DNA of 5,177 nucleotides. It comes from an uncultured Clostridia bacterium. GTDB lineage: Bacteria; Bacillota; Clostridia; Christensenellales; Borkfalkiaceae. Within the stretch, counting starts at the first letter, position 1; the number at the start of each line of letters is the position of its first letter. The position numbers and the translations under genes were made by a program. Shown here piece after piece: positions 1 to 5,177 of the stretch. The stretch is from positions 1 to 5,177 of the forward strand of contig CAMOXE010000129.1 of assembly GCA_946628865.1 (NCBI GenBank), written 5' to 3'. The notes beneath the pieces were generated by a model. It made no database searches. It worked only from the letters and a program-made list of their open reading frames with translations, and had not been told where the DNA came from.

Positions 1-15
1 TCCCTCCAAATCCAT

Positions 16-90
16 GCGGGAATGGCTCAGTGGTAGAGCGTTACCTTGCCAAGGTAAACGTCGCGAGTTCGAATCTCGTTTCCCGCTCCA
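16..90 (+). tRNA. tRNA-Gly (anticodon GCC), CCA encoded
   Basis: A complete cloverleaf can be folded. The 7-bp acceptor stem is 16-22 with 80-86. The D stem GCTC/GAGC is 25-28 with 36-39. The 5-bp anticodon stem is 41-45 with 53-57, around the loop TTGCCAA. The T stem is 63-67 with 75-79 (one G-T pair) around TTCGAAT. The anticodon is GCC at 48-50, which reads the glycine codon GGC. The discriminator base is T (87), as in bacterial tRNA-Gly, and CCA is encoded at 88-90. No other complete tRNA is visible beside it, and a terminator follows after four bases. Confidence 0.97.
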
Positions 91-94
91 TTAG

Positions 95-123
95 AAAAGA
101 CGACGCATAACGCGTCGTCTTTT
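95..123 (+). terminator. Intrinsic terminator of tRNA-Gly
   Basis: A perfect 12-bp stem (95-106 with 112-123) closes a 5-base loop (ATAAC). It has a GC-rich core and an A4/T4 flank that supplies the U run. It begins four bases after the tRNA CCA end, so it should end the tRNA transcript. The A-rich 5' arm would also give a short U run on the other strand, so weak bidirectional action is possible. Confidence 0.9.
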
Positions 124-357
124 GGCTCTCTTCTTGCCGTTATTTTGTAAAACCCTCGGCAAGGCACCCGAATTAAATAAGCCTATCGTCCTCTTTTCGG
201 CGAGCGTTGGCGCAATGAATTTGTATTCTATTTCGCTCGCCCTTACCAAAGCGCTCGCAAAATACTTCGTTTAAAGTACAAAGCATTCAATCGTCTGAGC
301 AGGGTTTATTAAACCGCAACATTTATTTCAGAATCCATTATAATCGGAGAAATATAT
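124..357. other. Non-coding intergenic region with inverted repeats
   Basis: No convincing gene lies between the tRNA terminator and the glycosidase. The visible structure is an 8-bp inverted repeat, GGCGAGCG at 199-206 with CGCTCGCC at 234-241, and a further copy of CGCTCGC at 252-258. There is also a 7-bp pair, CTTGCCG at 133-139 with CGGCAAG at 157-163. I recognise no riboswitch or known leader RNA. The glycosidase promoter should be in this stretch, but I could not place it securely. Confidence 0.5.
346..350 (+). promoter_or_regulatory. Ribosome binding site of the glycosidase gene
   Basis: GGAGA lies seven bases before the ATG at 358, which is good Shine-Dalgarno spacing. It supports 358 as the start over the next in-frame ATG (residue 7, at 376). 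Confidence 0.8.
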
Positions 358-1584
358 ATGAATAAGTATGAAAAAATGAGCGAATATATTAAAAATTCCT
401 GGATAAAGGCAATAAAAAAACGCGACAGCCACGCCGATTTCGTACTGCCGTATGATTATATCCCGCCATGTATCGACGGCGTTTTAATTGATTTATACTA
501 TTGGGATACCTACTTTACGAATTTAGGACTTTACTTGGACGGATTTGCTCGCTATTCTTTTCAGAATATTGAAAATTTGAAGTATTGCCTGCACAAATTC
601 GGGTGCGTGCCGAATATGTGTCGTAAAGACGGAGCGGATTATGCAAGTCAGCCTCCCCTGCTCGTTTTTATGGTCAAGGATTATTACGAATACAGTAAAG
701 ATTTAAATTGGTTGAAAGACAGCGTCGAGGCATTGGAACTCGAATACGAGTTTTGGATGACAAAACGCATTGCGCCGAACGGGCTTAATCACTACGGTAC
801 GAATTTCGACTTTGCAAAACACGGTTTCGATATCCGCCCCTATGCGGAAAGAGTCGGGTTGGATATTTCAGATTGGGATTACGATCGGAAACTTGCCTGC
901 GCAATCAATCATATCTCCGAAGGTGAAAGCGGAGAGGACCATACGCCGAGATTCGATCTTGTTGCGAGCGAAATAAATCAAATCGATTTGAACTCGTATT
1001 TATACGGTTTTGAACGTAACATGTTTGAATTTTATAATTTGATCGGCAAAGACGGCTCTATATGGGAAGAGCGAGCAAACAAGCGTTTAACTCTTATAAA
1101 TAAGTATTGTTTCGACGAAGAGAGCGGAGTATATTTCGACTATAATTATAAAACCGACAAACGAACGGGAATATATTGCGCGGCGTGTTATTTACCATTT
1201 GTTTTCGGCATTAGCGAGAATGCGGACGCTCTGCAACGAATTAACGAAAAGTTGGTTTATGCGCACGGCGTGGTTTCTTGCCAGGATATACATTCAAAGG
1301 GCAAACATTATCAATGGGGATTCCCCAACGCCTGGCCGCCGCACAATTATTGGGCGTATACGGCAAATAAAAAACTCGGTTTAAAGGAAACCGCGGCGGA
1401 TATAAGAAGAAAATGGCTCGACAACGTTTCTACCGAATTTGAAAAGAGCGGGAAGATTTATGAAAAATACGACGGCGTAGCGGGCGGAAAGGCAACTGTA
1501 AACGAATACGGTTTGCCCGAGATGCTCGGCTGGACGGCGGGAACTTATCAGGTCTTTTATAACGAACAGAAAAGCGAAGAATAA
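358..1584 (+). CDS. Divergent trehalase-family (GH37-like) glycosidase
   Basis: A 408-residue protein without a signal peptide, so probably a cytoplasmic glycoside hydrolase with an (alpha/alpha)6-barrel. GH37 landmarks appear in order: YYWDTYF (47-53), VPN (84-86), SQPP (97-100), ESGED (190-194), IDLNSYLY (209-216), QWGFPNAWPP (319-328), EKYD (369-372) and NEY...GWT (382-393). Against E. coli TreA as I recall it, the catalytic acid Asp312 maps to D194 and the base Glu496 to E369, so both are kept. Of the three trehalose-binding arginines, Arg277 maps to R160, but Arg152 and Arg205 appear as V42 and A96. The QWD of family signature 2 is QWG here. The protein is about 140 residues shorter than TreA or TreF. 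I infer an active glycosidase whose substrate may not be trehalose; another alpha-glucoside or a modified disaccharide is possible. The family call is firm, the specificity is not. The gene appears monocistronic and converges on the phosphate transporter. Confidence 0.85.
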   Translation: MNKYEKMSEYIKNSWIKAIKKRDSHADFVLPYDYIPPCIDGVLIDLYYWDTYFTNLGLYLDGFARYSFQNIENLKYCLHKFGCVPNMCRKDGADYASQPPLLVFMVKDYYEYSKDLNWLKDSVEALELEYEFWMTKRIAPNGLNHYGTNFDFAKHGFDIRPYAERVGLDISDWDYDRKLACAINHISEGESGEDHTPRFDLVASEINQIDLNSYLYGFERNMFEFYNLIGKDGSIWEERANKRLTLINKYCFDEESGVYFDYNYKTDKRTGIYCAACYLPFVFGISENADALQRINEKLVYAHGVVSCQDIHSKGKHYQWGFPNAWPPHNYWAYTANKKLGLKETAADIRRKWLDNVSTEFEKSGKIYEKYDGVAGGKATVNEYGLPEMLGWTAGTYQVFYNEQKSEE

Positions 1585-1637
1585 AAACGCCCGCGATAGC
1601 CTTACGTCTGAAATAGCGCAAAGGCGTAAGACCCGCG

Positions 1638-1657
1638 ACGCTTACCGAAGTGTTTTT
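1638..1657 (+). terminator. Weak candidate terminator after the glycosidase
   Basis: A 6-bp stem, ACGCTT/AAGTGT with one G-T pair, closes an ACCG loop (1638-1653) and is followed by a run of T to 1657. It lies 53 bases after the stop codon. The stem is short, so it may only assist the palindrome downstream. Confidence 0.4.
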
Positions 1658-1701
1658 AATTTCCCCGCCGAGGACGGGGTTTGTGCTTTTTACCGGAGCG
1701 A

Positions 1702-1737
1702 AAAAGCCGCAGGCGGAAATTTCCGCCTGCGGCTTTT
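1702..1737. terminator. Bidirectional terminator between convergent genes
   Basis: A perfect 18-bp palindrome, with arms 1702-1719 and 1720-1737. The GC-rich core is GCCGCAGGCGG, and A4/T4 ends supply a U run on both strands. The central AAATTT would form the loop. It lies 10 bases beyond the stop codon of the reverse-strand phosphate transporter and 117 bases beyond the forward glycosidase stop, so it can end both transcripts. Confidence 0.92.
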
Positions 1738-1747
1738 GTCATCCGTA

Positions 1748-3421
1748 TTATTTAAGTTCGTTTATGGAATACGCGATATAGGTTATATGATCGCCCACAC
1801 GCTCTAAGTTGGACACGAGGTTTATAAACACCGCACTGTTGCGCGCGTCGCATTCCCCGTCGTTTAAACGCTTTATATGCCCTTCTATAAGCGTCTTGCG
1901 CTTTTCGTCGATGTTCGCCTCGATCTTTTCAAGTTCGGGGAACGCGTCTTTGTTCATGGTCTCGAAAATCGCTATTCCGAGGTTGTAAAGACGCTCCACG
2001 TCGCCGAACATATCCGCAAGGTCGCGCTTTACGCTATCCGAAAACGCTAAGTCCTTTTCGACAGTCGTGCGCGTGTATTTAAGCATATTGTCAGAGATCT
2101 CCGAAATACGCAGCAAGTCGCCTATAGCGTGGTAGAGTATGGATATTCGCGTATCGTCGTGAAGAGAAACCTTTTCGCCGGATACTCGTATCAAATACTC
2201 GGTAATCTGCTTTGAAATGATGTTTATCTCTTCGTTTAAAGCGTTGACTCCGTCCGCCGCGTAAATATCTCTTTCCAAAAACGCATTGAAAGAGTCCCTC
2301 AAACTCTTCATACACTTGTCGCCCATATACACCGTTTCTTTTCTCAGTTGCGCTATAGCAACGGTCGGGGTGGCAAGTATACGGTCGTCCATATAAGTGA
2401 TCTTGCGTTCTTCTTCGGCTTTTTTGTCTTTAATAACCACCGACGATATTTTAACGAATACTTTATCTATCGGCAAGAATATAAGCGTACATATAACGTT
2501 GAAAGCCAAGTGGAAAAGCGCCATTTGGAGTTTCGCGTCGGGAGGCGTTATCTTAGTCCAAAATCCCGTCGTAAAATCTTTCCAAATCGACAATAATATA
2601 AGGAAAATAAGCGCTCCGAAGAAGTTGAATAAAAAGTGTATGAGCGCGGCGCGCTTTGCGTTTGTTCCGGCACCGATAGAACTTATAAGCGCGGTTACGC
2701 AAGTGCCTATGTTCGTGCCGAGAACGATGTAAAACAACGCGTTGCCGCCGGAACCTATCTGTATTCCGCTCGCGAGCATCGCGAGCATAATGCCGTTTAC
2801 AGCCGTACTCGATTGCATCAACGCCGTTATCACGACGCCTATAAGCAAAAGGGTTATCGGCTCGAGCCACGCGGGCTTAATCGGCGTTCTGAGTAAGTTT
2901 ATAAGTATTTCGGAGTTTTGAACGGCGTCACTGCTCATTACAGCGGAAATCACCGTCAAACCCATAAATACCAGACCGAAACCCGCCACGACCAGACTCC
3001 AACTCTTCGCCTTGTCGTTCTTACATATCATCGACGCGAATATTCCGATAAACGTTAAGCCCATCGCGTAAGGACCTATACTCGTAAGCCCCAGCGCTAT
3101 CAGCAAGGTCGTTATCGTCGTACCGATATTCGCGCCCATGATTATCGCCGTCGCTTGAAGCAGACTCATCATCCCCGCGTTGACGAAACCTATTACCATT
3201 ACCGTCGTCGCGGCAGACGACTGCATAAGCGTCGTTGCGCCCGCGCCTATGCCTACGCCCGCTAATTTACTTTTCGACGTCTTATCGAACAAGCGTCTTA
3301 AGCCCTTGTTTGCTACGCTCTGCAAGTTTTCCGATAAGAGTTTAAATCCTATCAAAAACGCGCCCAAACTCGCTATCACGCAAAAAACGATAAGCAATGT
3401 ACTTTTAAATTCAATATTCAT
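1748..3421 (-). CDS. Na+/phosphate cotransporter with PhoU-like C-terminal domain (YjbB/NptA type)
   Basis: A 557-residue inner-membrane protein of the Na/Pi-cotransporter family. The N-terminal half (about 7-325) is hydrophobic and contains the family's internal duplication: QSSAATT (67-73) with GANIGTT (96-102), repeated as QSSTAVN (203-209) with GTNIGTC (235-241). After a charged linker, residues about 355-553 resemble PhoU, with helical motifs RISEISDN (438-445) and NLERVGDH (538-545) carrying the acidic residues used for metal binding in PhoU. This architecture matches E. coli YjbB (about 540 residues), which has been linked to phosphate export, whereas Vibrio NptA is an importer without PhoU; direction here is open. 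The frame stays open upstream to a TTG at 3472, but that codon lies inside the preceding gene's terminator. I chose the ATG at 3421, which starts just before the first membrane segment. No pst or pho genes are nearby. Confidence 0.92.
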   Translation of the reverse strand: MNIEFKSTLLIVFCVIASLGAFLIGFKLLSENLQSVANKGLRRLFDKTSKSKLAGVGIGAGATTLMQSSAATTVMVIGFVNAGMMSLLQATAIIMGANIGTTITTLLIALGLTSIGPYAMGLTFIGIFASMICKNDKAKSWSLVVAGFGLVFMGLTVISAVMSSDAVQNSEILINLLRTPIKPAWLEPITLLLIGVVITALMQSSTAVNGIMLAMLASGIQIGSGGNALFYIVLGTNIGTCVTALISSIGAGTNAKRAALIHFLFNFFGALIFLILLSIWKDFTTGFWTKITPPDAKLQMALFHLAFNVICTLIFLPIDKVFVKISSVVIKDKKAEEERKITYMDDRILATPTVAIAQLRKETVYMGDKCMKSLRDSFNAFLERDIYAADGVNALNEEINIISKQITEYLIRVSGEKVSLHDDTRISILYHAIGDLLRISEISDNMLKYTRTTVEKDLAFSDSVKRDLADMFGDVERLYNLGIAIFETMNKDAFPELEKIEANIDEKRKTLIEGHIKRLNDGECDARNSAVFINLVSNLERVGDHITYIAYSINELK

Positions 3422-3427
3422 ATTTTT

Positions 3428-3456
3428 ATGATAAACTATTTGTCGAAAAAAATCAA
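3428..3456 (-). promoter_or_regulatory. Candidate sigma-A promoter of the phosphate transporter
   Basis: On the reverse strand, TTGATT (3451-3456; 4 of 6 against TTGACA) is followed by a 17-base spacer and TATCAT (3428-3433; 5 of 6 against TATAAT). The expected transcription start, about seven bases on, falls at or next to the A of the ATG at 3421. It sits directly after the upstream gene's terminator, which fits an independent transcription unit. The region is AT-rich, so a chance match is possible. Confidence 0.5.
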
Positions 3457-3490
3457 TAAAAAACGAGCGCAAAGAAATTTTGCGCTCGTT
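3456..3490 (-). terminator. Intrinsic terminator of the ABC transporter operon
   Basis: A perfect 12-bp stem (3462-3473 with 3479-3490) closes a 5-base loop. On the reverse strand it is followed by a T6 run and then ATTG. It starts 23 bases after the ATPase stop codon and should end the permease-ATPase transcript. Confidence 0.9.
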
Positions 3491-3512
3491 GTTATTTAGT
3501 TTCGATTACAAT

Positions 3513-4454
3513 TTACAAGACTTTTGACAAAAACTCTTTAAGCCTCGGGTTCTTAGGCGAAGCGAAAAATTCGCTTGGTCCGGCGCTCTCCGCTATCACG
3601 CCGCCGTCTACGAACAGACACTTCGTGGCGACTTCCCGCGCAAAACCCATTTCATGCGTTACGATTACCATCGTCATTCCGTCCTCGGCGAGTTCCTTGA
3701 TAAGCGCCAAAACTTCTCCGACCATCTCCGGATCGAGCGCCGACGTCGGCTCGTCGAAAAGCATTACGTCGGGTTCCATGGCAAGCGAGCGGACTATCGC
3801 TATTCTCTGTTTCTGTCCGCCGGAAAGCGTAGACGGATAGACGTTTGCTTTATCTTCAAGACCTATTCGCTTTAACAGTTCTCTGCCCTTTGCCTCAGCC
3901 TCTTCCTTAGTCTTTAATTTTAGTTCGACGGGCGCTAAGGTAAGGTTTTGCATGACCGTGAGATTGTTAAACAGGTTAAAGTGTTGGAACACCATGCCTA
4001 TTTTTTGTCTTACGACGTTTATATCCGAATAGTTCTCGGTATACAGTTTTTTTATCGCCGCGGCGTAGTCCTTGCCCTCGTGCTTTTTTAAAAGGTCGTT
4101 TTTCTTGATTTCTTTGATTACTTCTTCGTCGATTTCGGCGTCGGTTTTACCGCTCGCCTTCGCCTGCTCAAACAGCGTTTTATAGGTCTTTGATAACCTT
4201 ATAATATCGAAATGAAGGTACGGATCGATAGGCGTTAAAAGTTTATTTTCAAACCATATCTCGCCGTAAGTAGGGACTTCGAGTAGATTCATACACCTAA
4301 GCAGCGTTGACTTTCCGCCGCCCGACGGTCCGACAATACAGACTCTTTCGCCTTTCTTTATGCCGGTAGAAACCCCCTTTAAGACCTCGAGGTTGCCGAA
4401 ATATTTATACAGGCCTTTGATTTCGATTAAATCTTCGCCGATTTTATCTATCAC
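3513..4454 (-). CDS. Polar amino-acid ABC transporter, ATP-binding subunit (GlnQ type) with an insertion
   Basis: A 313-residue cytoplasmic ATPase that would power import by the permease encoded just upstream. Motifs in order: Walker A GPSGGGKST (42-50), Q-loop Q157 in GMVFQ, signature LSGGQKQR (210-217), Walker B MLFDEP (231-236), D-loop SALD (238-241) and switch histidine H267. All key residues are present, so it should be active. GMVFQHFNLF and the THEMGFA segment are typical of the GlnQ/HisP amino-acid group; the exact amino acid cannot be read. The family is usually about 240-250 residues. The extra length is a charged, probably helical block at about 78-146, between the first beta-sheet region and the Q-loop. 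The start is GTG; no other start codon in this frame fits, and a strong Shine-Dalgarno precedes it. The gene overlaps the permease stop by 11 bases, so translation is probably coupled. Confidence 0.93.
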   Translation of the reverse strand: MIDKIGEDLIEIKGLYKYFGNLEVLKGVSTGIKKGERVCIVGPSGGGKSTLLRCMNLLEVPTYGEIWFENKLLTPIDPYLHFDIIRLSKTYKTLFEQAKASGKTDAEIDEEVIKEIKKNDLLKKHEGKDYAAAIKKLYTENYSDINVVRQKIGMVFQHFNLFNNLTVMQNLTLAPVELKLKTKEEAEAKGRELLKRIGLEDKANVYPSTLSGGQKQRIAIVRSLAMEPDVMLFDEPTSALDPEMVGEVLALIKELAEDGMTMVIVTHEMGFAREVATKCLFVDGGVIAESAGPSEFFASPKNPRLKEFLSKVL

Positions 4455-5124
4455 TCTTAGCCAACCTCCTTTCCAGAACTTTAAGAATTTTAGTCAGCAA
4501 TATCACTACCAACAGATACATTACCGCGATTGTGATATACGGTATGAGCGGCTCGTAAGTCCTCGCCACGATTCTTGCGGCTACTTTCGTTAAATCAACT
4601 TCTCCGATTGTTCCTACGATAGAAGTCTCTTTAACCAACGCGATAAATTCGTTAAAAAGCGGCGGCAAAGCGACTCTGAAACCTTGCGGCAATACTATTT
4701 TAAGCATAACCTTTAATTTCGTCAATCCCAAAGACCTGCCCGCTTCGATTTGACCGTCGTCTACGCTTTCAAGACCGCCGCGAATAATCTCCGCAACGTA
4801 TGCACCGGAATTTATTCCGAACGTAAGTATCGCAACCCACATGGTCGGTAAAAATACAAGCACTATCAAATACATTATAAGTAGTTGCACATATACCGGC
4901 GTTCCGCGGAAAATAGTCAGATATATATCGCAAATATACGAAAATATCTTTAATCCGCCGAACTTTTTGTTTATGTATTTCGTTATCGCTACAATTATGC
5001 CGAGTATGATTCCGATAATTATCGCGCCTAACGATATCAAAAGCGTTTTACCTAAGCCCTCGAGGTACCATACCCATCTGTCTTGATATATTATTGCCGA
5101 TTTAAAATTCTCAATAAAATTCAT
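4444..5124 (-). CDS. Polar amino-acid ABC transporter permease (HisM/GlnP family)
   Basis: A 226-residue inner-membrane permease of normal length for the family. Family marks are FRGTPVYVQL (72-81), YVAEIIRGG (109-117), the EAA loop at 125-147 (EAGRSLGL followed by IVLPQ) that docks on the ATPase, and ALVKETSIVG (162-171). About five hydrophobic segments are visible, including about 25-48, 78-112 and 193-212. It would form the membrane channel with the ATPase encoded by the overlapping next gene. The substrate is probably a polar amino acid, but sequence alone does not say which. The ATG at 5124 has a modest AAAGG ribosome binding site. No substrate-binding protein is in the window; it may lie just past the right edge or elsewhere. 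Confidence 0.94.
   Translation of the reverse strand: MNFIENFKSAIIYQDRWVWYLEGLGKTLLISLGAIIIGIILGIIVAITKYINKKFGGLKIFSYICDIYLTIFRGTPVYVQLLIMYLIVLVFLPTMWVAILTFGINSGAYVAEIIRGGLESVDDGQIEAGRSLGLTKLKVMLKIVLPQGFRVALPPLFNEFIALVKETSIVGTIGEVDLTKVAARIVARTYEPLIPYITIAVMYLLVVILLTKILKVLERRLAKSDR
4464..4472 (-). promoter_or_regulatory. Ribosome binding site of the ATPase gene
   Basis: On the reverse strand this reads AAAGGAGGT, a full match to the anti-Shine-Dalgarno, nine bases before the GTG at 4454. It lies inside the last codons of the permease gene and decides the otherwise unobvious GTG start. Confidence 0.85.
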
Positions 5125-5130
5125 TTCGTT

Positions 5131-5137
5131 ACCTTTA
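5131..5137 (-). promoter_or_regulatory. Ribosome binding site of the permease gene
   Basis: The reverse strand reads TAAAGGT, six bases before the ATG at 5124. It is only a partial Shine-Dalgarno match (AAGG) but well spaced, and supports this start. Confidence 0.6.
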
Positions 5138-5140
5138 TCA

Positions 5141-5168
5141 TAAAAGCAGGGCTTTCGCTCTGCTTTTA
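5141..5168 (-). terminator. Terminator or attenuator hairpin before the permease
   Basis: A 9-bp stem (5141-5149 with 5160-5168) continues, on the reverse strand, past one A-C mismatch into a GC/GC pair capped by GAAA, a stable GNRA tetraloop. The 3' arm ends in T4. It ends 16 bases before the permease ATG. It could end the upstream gene, or lower the expression of permease and ATPase relative to an upstream binding-protein gene. The U run is short, so termination may be partial. Confidence 0.6.
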
Positions 5169-5177
5169 CAGTCTTAA

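Noticed and set aside
1..15. Possible 3' end of another tRNA (TCCCTCCA)
   Set aside because: Only eight bases are available and they are also compatible with chance, so no stem can be tested.
133..163. 7-bp hairpin CTTGCCG/CGGCAAG after the tRNA terminator
   Set aside because: The loop is 17 bases with no U run, so it is unlikely to be a terminator or a stable structure.
173..286. 37-codon reverse-strand open frame in the intergenic region
   Set aside because: No ribosome binding site, no recognisable domain, and composition dominated by the inverted repeats. It could be a repeat-borne remnant but cannot be supported as a gene.
16..357. tRNA-Gly as an integration site for a mobile element
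   Set aside because: No integrase, no repeat of the tRNA 3' end and no phage or plasmid genes are seen within the window.
1601..1630. CTTACG/CGTAAG inverted repeat flanked by CCCGCGA direct copies (1590-1596, 1632-1638)
   Set aside because: Arms are short, the loop is 18 bases, and there is no link to a mobile element or site-specific recombinase.
1663..1682. CCCCG/CGGGG hairpin after the glycosidase
   Set aside because: It has a 5-bp stem and only three T before a G. The palindrome at 1702-1737 is a far better terminator.
2348..2896. Overlapping open frames on both strands inside the phosphate transporter gene
   Set aside because: They are basic, low-complexity shadow frames of a clearly coding gene with no domain and no ribosome binding site.
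5137..5142. TATGAT as a -10 element for the permease gene
   Set aside because: The -35 position reads AAGCAG, which does not match, and transcription from it would start at or after the ribosome binding site.

Overview
The window looks like ordinary chromosome from a low-to-moderate GC Gram-positive bacterium, most likely an uncultured member of the Clostridia/Firmicutes. The grounds are AGGAGG-type ribosome binding sites, AT-flanked hairpin terminators, an encoded CCA on the tRNA, and the gene content. No taxonomic marker is present, so this placement is an inference.

Layout, left to right: a complete tRNA-Gly(GCC) with its own terminator (16-123); a 234-base non-coding stretch holding GC-rich inverted repeats (124-357); a forward gene for a divergent trehalase-family (GH37-like) glycosidase (358-1584); a short convergent intergenic region ending in an 18-bp perfect palindrome that serves as a bidirectional terminator (1585-1747). 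Then come three reverse-strand genes. The first is a YjbB-type Na+/phosphate cotransporter fused to a PhoU-like domain (1748-3421). The other two form a translationally coupled polar amino-acid ABC transporter pair: ATPase (3513-4454) and permease (4444-5124). A hairpin upstream of the permease suggests that another gene, plausibly the substrate-binding protein, lies just beyond the right edge.

The permease and ATPase form one import complex. The ATPase-permease mRNA ends at a strong terminator (3462-3490), and the phosphate transporter begins directly after it, probably from its own promoter. The glycosidase and phosphate transporter have no evident functional tie to the amino-acid transporter.

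I see no new multi-gene system. The points most worth a second look are: (1) the glycosidase keeps the GH37 acid and base residues but has lost two of the three trehalose-binding arginines; (2) the ABC ATPase carries a charged in-frame insertion of about 60-70 residues just before the Q-loop; (3) the phosphate transporter has a promoter-like element placed so that its transcript would start at or next to the ATG, with no ribosome binding site.
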